Both the position numbers and the translations under genes were made by a program. The notes beneath the pieces are model-generated. The model saw nothing but the letters and a program-made list of their open reading frames with translations, was not told where the DNA came from and did not search any database. A stretch of DNA of 64,000 nucleotides. Origin: Pseudeuparius sepicola (Eukaryota > Arthropoda > Insecta > Coleoptera > Anthribidae). Numbering within the stretch: the stretch's first letter is position 1; each line of letters begins with the position of its first letter. Shown here piece after piece: positions 1 to 11,370 of this stretch. The stretch is taken from contig OY987301.1 of the NCBI GenBank assembly GCA_963920635.1, positions 20,750,501 to 20,814,500 on the forward strand, in the 5' to 3' direction.

Positions 1-497
1 ATACGACGGGCCATAAACGTCTGCCGATTAAATTGTAGGAGAAATAAAGAAACCGAAGACTGATTTATTTTTGATTATTCGGGGTCTCTCATTAAGGCCC
101 CTTGATCTGTCCGGTAGCTCTCCGATTGCTTCATTAACATCTCTGAGTGTTATCGGGGAAGCAACGGCCAGCCACAAATAACAGGCCTGAACATTGAATA
201 CAAAGTCATAAATAAATAAACAAGGTATATCCTTATTAGATTCATTGAAAAGGAAAAGTTTTGTAAACTCGAGTTCTATATTTAAATATTATGTGTTTAC
301 GAGAAGTAACCAAATATCTAACAGTATTCCATTGTGTTGTAGAATTGTTTGGAGTTATAGAAGATTCTGTAGCTGCCATAACAGGAAATATAGGTCCACA
401 ACAATCTAATCTATAGGTATTGATTGTGCGATCCTCTATTGCCTCTCATAAAACTTGACGTGGGATAGTATTCTTGAAAATGTTATTGATTTAACAA
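1..497. other. no gene recognised
   Basis: AT-rich DNA with only very short frames on either strand. I see no domain, RNA gene or clear repeat end here. The next feature, a short inverted-repeat element, begins at about 498. Confidence 0.5.
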
Positions 498-917
498 TGG
501 TTGCGTTTAAGACTCCCAATCATACCAAGCGCTTTGATTGCAGCGCTTTCTAATTTCGTTTGCTAGCGCTAGCATTTCGTTAAACGGCTATTTTATGACA
601 GTAAATCTAGCGCCCATAATATGGAGATATAAAAATAAATTAAGCTCAAACGCATCCCCAAAAAAGTAAAATCACGAAATCGAAATTTTACAATGGCTTT
701 CACCACACCAAAATAATAAATAAAGTCAATAAAGGGAACTGACAGAACAAAGTAAGGTTAGAATAAACCGCTTATAGCAATCACAAGCGACCAAGCGCAA
801 AATTTTTACGCTCACTAATTTTGCAATCCGCTGAAATCTAGCGAAATCGTTCAAAGCGCGCAAGCATAAAACCCCTTGCAAGCGATTGCAATCGCTTTGT
901 CGTCTTAAACGCAACCA
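498..917. mobile_element. MITE-like inverted-repeat element, 420 bp
   Basis: The ends are inverted copies of TGGTTGCGTTTAAGAC (498-513 and about 902-917). Both subterminal parts are rich in GCG/CGC words such as AAGCGCTTTGATTGC and GCAATCGCTT, unlike the flanking AT-rich DNA. I could not see a clear target duplication. The 62-residue frame on the minus strand (726-914) lies inside the arm and is a shadow of the repeat. Likely a non-autonomous DNA transposon; superfamily unknown. Confidence 0.6.
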
Positions 918-1934
918 ATATCTGCTGCGTACTTACTTTTGATGTCATAATTCGAAGTTCAGTTGTCACTTGTCACTAAGGAGTTGTGGAACTATTTTTT
1001 GTAGTTGCCATTTAAGGACTTGAGATGCCCAGGGGGGGTAGTGAGACCAAGAGCCCTTAAAGCCTTGAATGTCTTGTGCTTTCAGAAGTTAATCTATACT
1101 GGAAAGCTTTGAAATACGTTCACATTCAGGATATATTTTATCGAATAAGAAGATCAATCCTCAAAAGCTTATTATGTCCTTGGAGTATTCGCCCGTCTTA
1201 TATCAAGGCGATAGCCGCTTTTAGCCAGCGTGGGCCTACCTGTGCACTGTGCATATCTGGACTGCGGCATATGGGGACACGCACACCTCTTACATCACGG
1301 CGTGAATGTGAACCTCGCCGAATTTGTCTGGTATTGCGTGGGAATGTCTCCAGTGAGTGGAGCCAGGGAAAAATCTTGGTAGTTTGGAAGGACGCCGATA
1401 TCGGATATATAAATATCTACATAATAGAAGGTGTCGTCTATTGACGGATGAGAGTCACAAATATATACATTTTCGGAGAACTATATTTTAATGCCTTTTT
1501 GATTGGAAGAGTTACCGAAGAAGGTTCTTCTTAAAATCTGTGGGAGTATATCAGAATTTGGTAGAATGCAGTGGTGGGTGCACTCTTAGCACTTAAAAAA
1601 TGTTACTGAGTATATAAATTACTATTTTACGCAATCGGTATATGACAAACGCTACATATTATCAGTGACTATAGAAGGAATTATAGTAACTGATATTATC
1701 CCTTGCGCTAGCCTGATTTATAATTTTTTATTTGAGGGAAAAAAGAAAATTTAGAAGATGACAGTTGCTTCAGTGGATGTCCATTTTTTTACGAGGACCG
1801 TTGTATATAGTGAGTGAGTAACGGTTCCCAAAATTGATAAAATGTGGAAGTGGAAGGTCAATAGGTACGATTCCATCGCCTCTTGGGTGTACAATTTGTA
1901 CTATTCGATTAGGTATAGGTATCCCATTTGCCCG
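918..1934. other. unassigned sequence with one 122-codon open frame
   Basis: The longest frame is on the plus strand at 1076-1444 (122 residues). It resembles no family I recognise, shows no hydrophobic signal or repeated motif, and has no recognisable splice or promoter context. A mildly GC-richer stretch at about 1180-1420 underlies it, which may be why it stays open. I would not call it a gene without transcript evidence. Confidence 0.3.
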
Positions 1935-2408
1935 AGCTTCACAAAAAAAGATAAAAACCTTTTTAAAAACAAGATTTTAAGCTATGTAGATACTAAAACG
2001 AATAAAACGAAATAAGTCTAGTTTTTCGTTCAGATAATTCAGTTCCAAATTGCGACGAGTTTTTGTAAAACAAAAAGCTTTTCGTGCGAAATGTTCATAT
2101 TATAAACGAGGTAGGTATACCGATTAATTTTATTGGACAGTGATTGGTTTATGCAAGTAGGCTACTTGCATAGGTAAACCAATCACTGTAGCTACCTATA
2201 GGTACTTGTTTATAAACAAGTAGTTAGCTACTTGCCAAAGTATATATTTTCTTTATAGTTCGAGCGACAAGCTTTTTGATTTACAAAAACCTGTCGCAAT
2301 TTGGCATTGAATTATCTTAACGGAAACCTAGACTTATTTTATTTTATTCGTTTTAGTACATGGCGTAAAAAGCTTGTTTTTAAAAAAGTTTTTTATCTTT
2401 ACAAGCTT
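1935..2408. mobile_element. foldback element, near-perfect long palindrome
   Basis: The left half (from AGCTTCAC at about 1935) and right half (to about 2408) are inverted copies along almost their whole length. They share, for example, AAACGAATAAAACGAAATAA at 1998-2017 against its complement near 2340, and CCAAATTGCGAC near 2045 against GTCGCAATTTGG near 2292. The centre (about 2137-2189) is a tight cruciform: ACAGTGATTGGTTTATGCA faces TAAACCAATCACTGT with almost no loop. No coding sequence. The ends lack the TACAGGGTG motif, so this is a different family from the others in the window. Confidence 0.75.
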
Positions 2409-2666
2409 TTATTTAACTTGTTTTAGCTTTTATTTTATTTTGTGCTTTTTATAGTACCTATTTGATTCCGATTCCCATATCAAGAGGGTGGTACTTAAAT
2501 AAATTTAGTCCACAGTCTTGGGGCATCCGCTATATTGGATTTAGTATGACGTCACTTACCTTATTATTTTGTACATACATACATAAATACACACATACAT
2601 ACATACATACATACATACATACATACATACATACCTACTAACAGGGCAAGTTAAATAAAAGCTTGT
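2401..2666. repeat. 20-bp perfect inverted repeat flanking a CATA microsatellite
   Basis: ACAAGCTTTTATTTAACTTG at 2401-2420 recurs as its exact complement at 2647-2666. The left copy overlaps the tip of the foldback element 1935-2408, so the pair may be the ends of a neighbouring short element that joins it. The ACAT/CATA microsatellite lies between the two copies. Confidence 0.6.
2571..2636 (+). repeat. microsatellite (ACAT/CATA)n
   Basis: About 65 bp of tetranucleotide repeat, with a slightly interrupted start (ACATAAATACACACAT) and then about twelve uninterrupted units. No gene context. Confidence 0.95.
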
Positions 2667-2945
2667 ACCTAATAATGGCTCTTTCTGTAAATTGTATATT
2701 TTGTTTCACTCAAGTAGTGACAACGACATCTTTTATACCTATTCCTGTTATAATTATTATAGATTTCTAGCGAATTGTATTTTCCAGTGGTTTTGCAATG
2801 TAGACTTATCACTTTCCATCTCTTTAGTGTGATGTGGAAAGTGATATAATTCGCTTCAAATTACTGGTGAATAATATGTTAGTATGTTTGGATTAGGACT
2901 AATGGTGTTTTATAGAAATAGTTAAATGAGAAAAACGTTTATTAT

Positions 2946-4119
2946 ATACAGGGTGTTCCTAAATATCATGTACATACGGAAGGGGGTAATTCTTTGGCCC
3001 ATTTTAAGAAAAAAACTTCATATGAACGTATGTCGTAAACGTCCTAACTTTTGAGATACAGGGCGTTGAAGTTCATTTTTTTAAATTGAATTTTGGCTAC
3101 ATCTCCCGAAATAATCAAGCTGCTGAACTGAAATTTGGCACTGCTATGTTTTTGGGGATGGAGAATAAGCTGAAAATGTCAATTTCACCGTATCTCACAG
3201 AGGGCCACTTGCGCTGTTTTTGGATCACGCTTTTACGCGTAACTTTTTTGAGGTTATCTTTTTGGTCCTGCAGGTCCATGATTTTAGTGCATCTTTTCAT
3301 TCTGCAAGAAAAAGGTACTCTTATTTCATAACAATTAAATCAACCGTTTGCTTTAATATTGCCAAAACGTTCTCCAAAACACCTGTCGATTCCAATATTC
3401 GAAACATAAAATCTTCACCTACTGCTTTCAAATGTTACAGATCAACTGTACATTCAAAATGATGAAACAATGCCAAATGGGCATTGGTCAAAACACCATT
3501 GGTTTTCTTGAAATAGAGTGTCCAAATTTTGTCAAATTCAATCCTTTCCATTTTGAAAGCGAATAATTTTTGGTACATTATTCATAGGTTTTTTTTTCTC
3601 AGTTTAAATGGTACAGTTGATCTGTAACACCTGAAGGTGGTATAGATGAAAATTTTATGTTTCGAATATTGAAGTCAACAGGTGTTTTGGAGAACATTTT
3701 GGCAATTTCAAAGCAAACGGTTGATTTAATCGTTATGAAACAAGAGTACCTTTTTCTGGCAGAATGAAAAGATGCACTAAAATGATGGACTTGCAGGACC
3801 AAAAAGATAACCTCATAAAAGTTACGCGTAAAAGCGTGATCAAAAAACAGCGCAAGTGGCGCCCTCTGTGAGATACGCTGAAATTGGCATTTTCAGCTTA
3901 TTCTCCATCCCCAAAAAAATAACAGTGCCAAATGTTAGTTCAGCAGCTTGATTATTTCGGGAGATGTAGCCAAAATTCAATTTAAAAAAATGAACTTTAA
4001 CGCCCTGTATCTCAAAAGTTAGGACGTTTACGACATACGTTCATATGAAGTTTTTTTCTTAAAATGGGCCAAAGAATTACCCCCTTCCGTATGTACATGA
4101 TATTTAGGAACACCCTGTA
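2946..4119. mobile_element. foldback element with TACAGGGTG ends (core-sharing family, tip type 1)
   Basis: TACAGGGTGTTCCTAAATAT at 2946 faces ATATTTAGGAACACCCTGTA ending at 4119. The arms pair for about 500 bp each and are separated by a short loop near 3560-3600. A second inward motif, ATACAGGGCGTTGAA, lies about 111 bp from the left tip (3057), and its mirror CGCCCTGTA ends about 110 bp from the right tip (4009). The core text (CTGCTGAACTGAAATTTGGC, AATCAACCGTTTG, ACACCTGT) recurs at 28163-29785 and 18400-18545 behind different tips. The 60-81 residue frames here lie in the arms on both strands and are not credible proteins. Confidence 0.9.
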
Positions 4120-4483
4120 TATGACTTGAATCTGGCTTTTGTTGCGCTATTTCCAGATTGGACCGCAGAAGCCTCCGGAAGAGAGAGAATAACAATCCTC
4201 AAATTTTGACATAAATTATTGTACATGCTACATAGAGCAACTACATTTTTATTTTGAGCCAAAAGAATCACCTGTTAATTCCAAAATTCGAAAAATAAAA
4301 TTTTCGCCTACCGCTTTCAAATGATTTTAAAGCGAGAAAAAATCCCTGTAAACAATTTACCAAAAATTATTCGCTTTTAAAATGGAACGGACCCTATTTC
4401 AAGAACTAATGTATGTACAGTTCATATGTAAAAAATGTGAAAGCGGTAGGTAAAAGCTTTGATTTCCAAATGTAATAGTCAAC
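4120..4483. repeat. degenerate fragments of the foldback core family
   Basis: After about 100 bp of unassigned sequence, 4260-4480 contains pieces such as TCACCTGTTAATTCCAAAAT, ACCGCTTTCAAATG and AAAATTATTCGCTTTTAAAA that match the core of the elements at 2946-4119 and 28163-29785. They are rearranged and lack terminal motifs. The fragment resumes after the MITE at 4484-4882 with GTCGATAGGTGTTTTGG. Confidence 0.6.
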
Positions 4484-4882
4484 CAGTGCCGGCTCGTCCA
4501 TAGGGGTTCTGGGGCTAGAGCCCTCCCCCTCCACTAGAAAATGGGAAAAATAATTTAGTTCAGCTTATTTCTTCCTAATTAAATTGCCGCAACGCCCGCA
4601 GCCGATAATGAACTATGTAGATACTGGTTAAACACCCGCAACGGATATCTCTTATAATAACGTAAAATCATCGCTTGGTGGCAACAAACATTTTTTGAGC
4701 CGCGATTCCGCAAGGAAAGGGGGGATTGTAGAGTGGGAGGGCTCTCTCGGTTCTGCAGAAATACGTAGTTTCTACTAAAATGCCGAAAGTGGGTACGTAC
4801 CCACTTCGGTACCCATCCATTTTAATTAATCGACCAAAGAGTTTGTTCTCTTTAAAACGTAACCCACACTATAGCGCCACTG
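4484..4882. mobile_element. hAT-like MITE, about 399 bp
   Basis: The left end CAGTGCCGGCT and right end TAGCGCCACTG are imperfect inverted copies with the CAGTGSCG start usual for hAT relatives. It sits inside a foldback-core fragment. The 8 bp on each side (TAGTCAAC and AAGTCGAT) agree at five positions, consistent with a diverged 8-bp target duplication. No coding capacity seen. Confidence 0.5.
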
Positions 4883-5139
4883 AAGTCGATAGGTGTTTTG
4901 GGGTATATTTTACCAATTTCAGTAGTTGCTGATCCAGCCTTGGTATAGATAATTATTATTGTAATGTAAGTACCTACCTACCGTAAAGTGGAACTATCCG
5001 TTCTTCAGTTGCTCGAACAGTTAATTGCGCTGATACGAGAAAGACGATCGATATCAGGAATAACATATCAATCGTTATCTCAAAAACAACTGGACTACCA
5101 TAAGCCAGCATCGGCCAGCGCGGAGTCGCGCAATCGCAC

Positions 5140-5690
5140 AGAGGTGTTGAGATATGGGATGTGCGGTCCTCTCGCACCCGTTTATTTTTCATAATTTACG
5201 CGGGCCGACCATATTTTTCGCTGGGGGATCAGTGCCATAACGTCGCTGCGAAATTAAGTGGCCGGTTGTTTATGTTCCCGCGAAAACGGCGTAGCTCACC
5301 GCCGGCTAACGAGCCGTTTTTGATTTACCGGTCCGCGTACGGAGGCAGAATAAAAAGATCGCGGTCCCGTATCGATTATTGTCTGAATATTAATGCGACT
5401 GTGAAAAAGTGGCACCCGAGTGTCCCCGCTTAATCTTATTAAAAATATTTCACGGCTCGTTAAGGACGGCCGCGGCGGCCGCCGGTCGGCGGCTGGGGGA
5501 CGGGAGAAGCACGCAAGCATGCGGTCCCCTGTGCGAGTGCCTGTATCATGACCGCGAAATCTGGCCATCCAAAAACAAGCGGGATATTGAAAAGTGGTGC
5601 AGCGAATTGCCAGGAGTTCGAAAACTGCAACGTCGTGTCTTAAACCGCAGTCGCAACGCGTAGTTCGGGGGATCATAAATATACCGAGCA
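5140..5690. other. GC-rich island, no recognisable gene
   Basis: This stretch is markedly CpG-rich (for example GCGAAAACGGCGTAGCTCACC at 5280-5300 and GGCCGCGGCGGCCGCC near 5468) within AT-rich DNA. Several frames stay open on both strands (131 codons on minus at 5296-5691, 90 on plus at 5161-5433), as expected from low stop-codon density. None resembles a known protein. It could be a regulatory or promoter-like island, or an old repeat. Confidence 0.45.
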
Positions 5691-5699
5691 CAGCGTTGC

Positions 5700-5941
5700 C
5701 AAATGTAAATTCGATATTATGACAATTTGAAACCGTTTGAAACCTAATACCTACTGCATTTAAATGTTACAGATGAATTGTAGGAATTAAGAAAAAAATG
5801 CCAAATGGTAGGTATTGGTTTTCTTGAAATACGGTGTCAAAATTTTGTCAGTTCAATCCGTTCCATTTTGAAGGCGAAAAATTTTTGTTACAACGTTCAT
5901 AGCGAATTCTAAAACTGAACATTTTCGAATTTTATTGTATA
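5700..5941 (+). repeat. single-arm remnant of the foldback core family
   Basis: Text such as AAATGTTACAGATGAATTGT, AAAAAAATGCCAAATGG, GGTTTTCTTGAAATA, GTCAAAATTTTGTCA and ATCCGTTCCATTTTGAAG follows the same order as 3430-3570 and 28650-28800. No inverted partner or terminal motif remains. Confidence 0.7.
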
Positions 5942-6037
5942 CAGTGGCGTAGCTAGCTTTGAGTGGGCCCTGTATCAAAGGCTAAGCCGAGGGCCCCTGA
6001 GCCGGGGGGGGGGGATAAAATAAAATCTATATGCTCC
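5942..6037 (+). mobile_element. truncated 5' end of a hAT-like element
   Basis: CAGTGGCGTAGCTAGC at 5942 followed by a purine/G-rich subterminus (GGGGGGGGGGG at about 6004-6014) looks like one end of a hAT-type MITE. Its partner end was not found; the next element starts at 6038. Confidence 0.4.
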
Positions 6038-6907
6038 CAGAGGCGGATCCAGGCAAATCAAAACGGGGGGGAGGCGTAGTAAAAATTCCCGAGGGGCCGG
6101 TAATGAAAATTTGTAGAATATAATATGTATTTTTGTGAAAAATGAAATAATTTACTTCTGTAGAAAAACAAAAACAAATAAATGTTTACCCAAACAAAAT
6201 AATAAACATAACAAAACAAAATCACAAAAGAAACAATAATTCTTTAGATTTAAAAAATAATGTACCTAAGTACTTATCACAAAATAAAATAATATTTTCT
6301 CTTCTTGCGCAAACTGATCTTTTAGTTATAATTCTTTTAAGTGAAAAAAAATTTCCGCCGATGCATTGCTTATCGGGAAACTGAGGAAAATATACTAAAA
6401 ACGCTCTTTAATTGTACACTAGATTGTGACAGGTAAAAATATTTCATGTCCCTAGAATTCCGTAAAAGGCGGCCATATTGATATTATTGATAGGTGACGG
6501 AGGACAGGGCAATAATCAACAGAAAACAGAATTGACATTATACACACACAAATCCTAAATTTAAATAGAGAGAAATTAACATTAAACTGTGTTCTTTGAA
6601 GCATAGAAAAGAACTATAGTTAGGTATATAGTTTCTGTGTTTGAAGTTAGGTTATAGCCATACAGACACAGAGATCGAATATCAAGGATAAAGTTAGGCA
6701 CCTGTCACAAATTATGACATTTCTGTCGGACATGCTAAATACGTCCCTGTAGATGCCCAAAACACTGCTGCCAACCTTGTATTACCAAATAGAAATGTCA
6801 ATGTGTACAATTATTAAAGAGCGTTCTTAGATTACTTAATAATTCTCCGATTGTAATAATGGTTGTAGAAAAAGGGGGGGCAGTCGCCCCCCCTTTATCC
6901 GCCACTG
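6038..6907. mobile_element. hAT-like non-autonomous element, 870 bp
   Basis: The left end CAGAGGCGGATCCAG and right end CTTTATCCGCCACTG are inverted copies. Both are followed inward by G/C homopolymer tracts, as in the other hAT relatives here (AACGGGGGGGAGG; GGGGGGGCAGTCGCCCCCCC). The interior is AT-rich without a transposase frame. The flanking 8 bp do not form a clear duplication, so the insertion is old or the end assignment is off by a few bases. Confidence 0.6.
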
Positions 6908-8202
6908 CATAGGCACTCCAGAACAGCATACCATTATTTATAAGTAAATAAATAATACCTACAGAAATAAAATTAACATTATTTTCAACAAACTGCCGGC
7001 CGATTTTTAAATCCGAAAAATAAAAAGATAACTGTTTTTGTCTTATCTTTATATCACGAGATCCATAAATTCAAGTTAAATAAATTTGGAATAAAATTTT
7101 ATTTCAATTATATAATGTTTTGATTGCATGATGAGCAGATTTTCAAAATGGAAAAATATACAGGACGTTCCATTTTAAAAGTATATAAGTTTGGCTTGCG
7201 ACGCATTTTCGAAACACCCTGTATAAAATTTCTTACTATCTCAGAAAACTGCATAACATTTTCTACCACTTTCATCTATTTTGTTTCCATCACAAAAAAA
7301 TAGAAGTTACCTATAATAGGGTTAGTGAAATACCTACTTCGTATCTGTAACCTTCTAACCTTCCATAGGTAAGTTAACTATCACTTGGAGTTCAGAGGCG
7401 CTGTGCCTAGGAATGAAACATTATAATTTATTATGTTATTTAGATGAATCCAACCTCAGAATACATCTGAATCTGATAGGGTGCTGATAAGCAAAAAAAG
7501 TAAGGCAGTTAAACAAATTTTCCTTACTTTATTGATTCCTTTAACCATTCTGTCTCTGGATAGAGACATTATACAAGGCAAAATTAATTTGTGACAAAAT
7601 TTTAGTTTGGAAAAACCAGGTAGGAAATTAAAAAAATTACACCAGTAAAGTGCCCTTTCTGTAGGTTTACGACAAAATTTATGAAGCAAACTTAGTATGA
7701 GAAACTAGGAACGTGTGAAAGATTTTAAAAGCCTAGGCCTATTTTGTTTTTTTTACCTTTTAAATTTTTAGCAGAAAACTCCTATAGTCAGTTTCATCAT
7801 GAACAAGTTTTTTAGCCTTTTGAAATTGTACACAGCTACTCAGTGTTTCACTCTCAACAAGTTTCCTTAACGGCTATATTCGCAAAGGCAAAATAAATAG
7901 GAGGGCATTGACCTGGGCGAATGATTTTGAACTGTAGAGTTTCGTGGTACATTACAGTAACGACTATGGACAGTAGATACAAATCCTTTGATTCACAATA
8001 TTTAGTGTAATATTATTATATACGCACTGCCCGGTGCCCAGCGCCTGCCGCCGCTGCCTTATTCTCTCCCTTGCCGAGGCCCCCACTCCCCTTTTCAGGC
8101 AACACACACGCCGTATCGAACCAATAATATATTATTTCATAATACCAAAAAACAATACTGGAATTAAGATATTTTTAGTATGTTCGTGATTCATTGAGAT
8201 TT
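6908..8202. other. gene-free DNA with foldback fragments
   Basis: Single-arm foldback tips occur at about 7159-7213 (AGGACGTTCCATTTT to ACACCCTGTATA), and a fragment similar to the arm of 52604-53358 (ACAGCTACTCAG, CTCAACAAGTTTCCTTA) occurs at 7790-7870. The minus-strand frame at 7456-7689 (77 residues) matches nothing I recognise. A GC-rich patch lies at 8030-8110. Confidence 0.45.
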
Positions 8203-8395
8203 TAGTTTTGAATAGCAATTGTGTTTCATTTATTTATTTATATTTATTTATTTTGAATTTAGTTTCGAATAGGAATTGTGTCTTATTTATTTATTTATTT
8301 TTGTTTTATATTGAATTTAGTTTCGAATAGCAATAGTGTTTTATTTATTTATTTTTGTTTTATTTTGTAATACATACCATATTTACAGCTATTTG
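8203..8395 (+). repeat. tandem repeat, about 60-bp unit, three copies
   Basis: Units begin GAATTTAGTTTCGAATAG.AATTGTGT and run into TTATTTATTTATTTTTGTTTTAT. Three diverged copies start near 8203, 8257 and 8313. A partial fourth (GTGTTTTATTTTGAATTGAA) follows at about 8395. Confidence 0.75.
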
Positions 8396-8755
8396 TGTTT
8401 TATTTTGAATTGAATTTATTAAAAACATATGTTTATTATTTTTTAAGACATGTTTTCCAAATAAGTTTGGCTAACACTGCTCCTGACGAATATACTCGCA
8501 AGTGCCTAATAAATGCCGTTCCTGGCGGTCGGCCCCGGAACGGCTACGCGCAGCGAAAGGGTTAATAATATTTTGATTTTTTGAACTAAAATTATGTCAC
8601 CAATTAGTTTCAAAACATGCAAGACTGAACCCGGACCCCATGCACAAGCTCACATCCGGGGACCCACTGTATATTGGCGGTGGTTGTGTTAAATTATAAC
8701 AAAACCAATAAATAAATAGGTTTCAATAGTTTTCAACACAAGAAAATATGTACAG

Positions 8756-9095
8756 GGTCGTTCAAACTCCGCGTCCTAAGGGGCAAATGAAAAGTGAAAA
8801 AAAAAATCTGTTTCTGTGGCGTTAAATGGGACCAACTAAAGATTAGATCGCAACTAAAATTAAAATTTTTGAAAAACGACGCTCGGCGTCGCGATGCCAG
8901 GTACATTTTGTAAGGAACGTACCTTTTTAGATATTTAGGTAGCCCTATTCTTTCTAAGCATTTTTTTCTTGAACGATTTGTTTTTTTTTTGTTACATTTT
9001 ACATGCAACAATAATATATACAGAAAATTAAAGAAATTAATTGACTTGACTCGCTCATGAGTGGACGACGAGCAACTGTCATTTGTTTTATTCAT
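8756..9095. repeat. single foldback arm
   Basis: TACAGGGTCGTTCAAACTCC at about 8751 starts like the foldback tips, but no inverted partner is visible downstream. The minus-strand frame 8733-9095 (120 residues) is lysine-, serine- and phenylalanine-rich, low in complexity and crosses the tip; I do not regard it as a gene. Confidence 0.35.
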
Positions 9096-9108
9096 TTCTT
9101 ATTTCATT

Positions 9109-9152
9109 TGGATGAGTATTGTGAGAATGAGAATTATTATTATAATTATTAG
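9109..9152 (+). mobile_element. LINE-type 3' tail fragment
   Basis: GAGTATTGTGAGAATGAGAATTATTATTATAATT is a close relative of the (ATT)n-ended tails at 17410-17450 and 61085-61133. Only the last few dozen bases are present, as expected of a severely 5'-truncated non-LTR retrotransposon copy. Confidence 0.5.
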
Positions 9153-9326
9153 GTGCGTGGTTCTGTGCTTGCCTAATCTAAAAGTTACATATACTTCATT
9201 AACGTATTCGTAAAAATAATAAATAAACAAAAAGGAGGGGGCCCTTCATTCCAAATAACACATTCACCGATTCTATTTAGCGATAATATTTCATTTAACA
9301 ACAAGCCCCGGCGCCGACAGCCTACA

Positions 9327-9436
9327 TTACGCTCCGCATAATATTGGGTCCGCCGTTCGTTTCGTACTGCCCATAATTAAAATGTCAACGCTTGGGCATT
9401 TCTCATAATTCACGGGGATTCCACGAGGTCCTTACC
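9327..9436 (+). repeat. direct repeat, copy 1 (GC-richer)
   Basis: Shares TTACGCTCCGCATAATATT, GCCCATAATTAAA.TGTCAAC and a run including ATTTCTCATAATTCACGGGG and ATTCCACGAGGTCCT with 9772-9870. The copies differ by small substitutions and gaps. No coding sequence; function unknown. Confidence 0.85.
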
Positions 9437-9771
9437 TTCGGTTATGATTTCCCGAAGGATTTCTAAACAACTTCAAAATCGTTATTGACGACAATTTCAA
9501 TATAAAAAAGTAGGAAACAATGAAACAACTGAAGAACCAGTGAGCACATTATGTTTGCATAAGTCACTTCAGTCGGGATATTGTATGGGAAATGGAAATA
9601 TAATTTTAATTAAGAATCTAGACATTATTAGTTCTTTAACGCGAGTTTAAATATAGAAAAAGATGAACGTCGTTCATTCCAAGGAGGCATCTTATCCACA
9701 TCTTTCATTTGGAGCGAAAATGTTGTTCCATCAGGCAACGTTTCCACACCTTATACATTATTATACCGTCG

Positions 9772-9870
9772 TTACGCTCCGCATAATATTCGTCTCGTAC
9801 GGCCCATAATTAAATTGTCAACACCGGAGCATTTCTCATAATTCACGGGGATTCCACGAGGTCCTCCCCT
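9772..9870 (+). repeat. direct repeat, copy 2
   Basis: Second copy of the 9327-9436 sequence, about 445 bp downstream in the same orientation, lacking an internal 10-bp piece (GGTCCGCCGT region) of copy 1. The DNA that follows (9870-9930) is also CpG-rich and contains the short inverted pair GGATTCCCCC and GGCGGAATCC. Confidence 0.85.
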
Positions 9871-10642
9871 CAAAACGCTTAGGATTCCCCCGGCGGAATC
9901 CGAAATAATTGGGATATGTTTTGCGGGTTCCACAATTATTTTAAAATATAAGCCGCGCCGACAGAAGCGAGTGTTGAGATTTACAAGATGTTTCTGCTCA
10001 CTGCGTGTATGTGGGAATGTCTTTGTCTGAAGCCGATGGAAAAGGATTTGAGGCCAACTTATTAGTAAAGACTGTTGGAACAGAAAGTCCGGTGACAAGC
10101 AGAAAAGATAGGTAAGAAACACAGAAGTAAGGGCAGTTTTACTTTATTTTAATTGTATAGTAAATATCACTTTAAGAAAGCTTTTCTATACTAAAATCAG
10201 ATGACTCTTACGCCTGATGTAAACAAGAACGTGTGCGTTGAGATTTTCGCCAGAGCCGCACTGAGGCACGAACTTTATTTAATTTTACTTTTACAATTAA
10301 TTGTTTATGCCAAAATATTTCGATAAAAAAATTATTGGCTTAATTAAAATGAGTCAAAACATGCATAAAATTATTTGTGGCAGTGTCTAAATAGCCGAAA
10401 ACAACAAGATAAAACCGCATAAATACGCTTTTGCGACGAGTACATCCCTGTTGCCAGACGTGCTGATATTTTATGGCCTATTGACCAATCGCCTTATTTC
10501 ACTATACGTCATCGATCACGGCCTTTTATTTACGCCAGGCCTAGAGAAGTTTCGCTGACGCTTAGGATCCATCCGGAAGAAACTCAGACACATCATGCAC
10601 ATTCAGCCTGTGGATGTTTCTAATCAAGATTGTTATTTATGG
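9871..10642. other. no gene recognised
   Basis: The minus-strand frame 9772-10122 (116 residues) spans direct repeat copy 2 and downstream DNA; it has no recognisable domain and I treat it as chance. The remainder is ordinary AT-rich DNA with a modestly CpG-containing stretch at 10410-10570. Confidence 0.4.
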
Positions 10643-11071
10643 TACAGGGTGGCCCATCCAAGAGGAAAAAGTGTGCTACGTGGAGACAGGTCAACATAAA
10701 ATCGTCATTCAAAAAATGAGGTTGTAGTAAAAATTAAGGGGAATTCGAGGGTGTACCCTAATTTTGTACACGGGGTCGGTAAAAAAGTTATCGCGAAAAA
10801 ACATTTTTTGCAAAATAAAAAAAAATATTTTTTTACCTACACATCCATTAGAAAACCTTTAAGTAGTATTCCCGAATATTCAGTTTTTTAATATAACTTC
10901 CGGTTATAGCGGAAATGAAAGTGGTTCTCTCTATTTTACAACTTGCACATTTCTATAAACCATCACAGGATTCCTTTTTTAATTCTGAATCCAACGATAT
11001 ATAATTTGACCTATTTATCTTCAACCGTTTCCGAGATATTTATCAGAGAAGCTCCATCAAACTATACCTTT

Positions 11072-11275
11072 TCAACTTCAAATTGGGAATAATCAATTCC
11101 AAATTGGCAATAAACAACTTCAAATTGAGAATAGTCAACTTCAAATTGGGACTAATCAATTTCAAATTGGGAATAGACAACTTCAAATTGGGAATAGTCA
11201 ATATCAAATTGAGAATAAACAATTTCAAATTGGGAATATTCAATATTAAATTGAAAATCAACAACTTCATATTAA
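11072..11275 (+). repeat. 21-bp minisatellite in left foldback arm
   Basis: About nine and a half units of AACTTCAAATTGGGAATARWC, diverged at a few positions. Because 21 is a multiple of three without stops, frames stay open on both strands and read as a heptapeptide repeat (NFKLGII-like on plus). This is a by-product of the unit, not evidence for a protein. The inverted counterpart is at 12540-12736. Confidence 0.95.
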
Positions 11276-11370
11276 ACAATATTTTAATTAATTATATCTA
11301 AATAAACACACAATATGTGCCTACTTATTGAATTTAAAATATAATATTTTTGCAATACAGTGTGGTCATT

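Noticed and set aside
1076..1444. 122-codon open frame as a possible gene
   Set aside because: No recognisable domain, no splice or promoter context, and one of many frames expected in 64 kb.
5296..5691. 131-codon minus-strand frame as a possible gene
   Set aside because: It lies in a GC-rich island where stops are rare, and overlapping frames on the other strand are equally open; the translation resembles no family.
9772..10122. 116-codon minus-strand frame as a possible gene
   Set aside because: It runs across one copy of a direct repeat into unrelated DNA, and the other repeat copy does not keep the frame.
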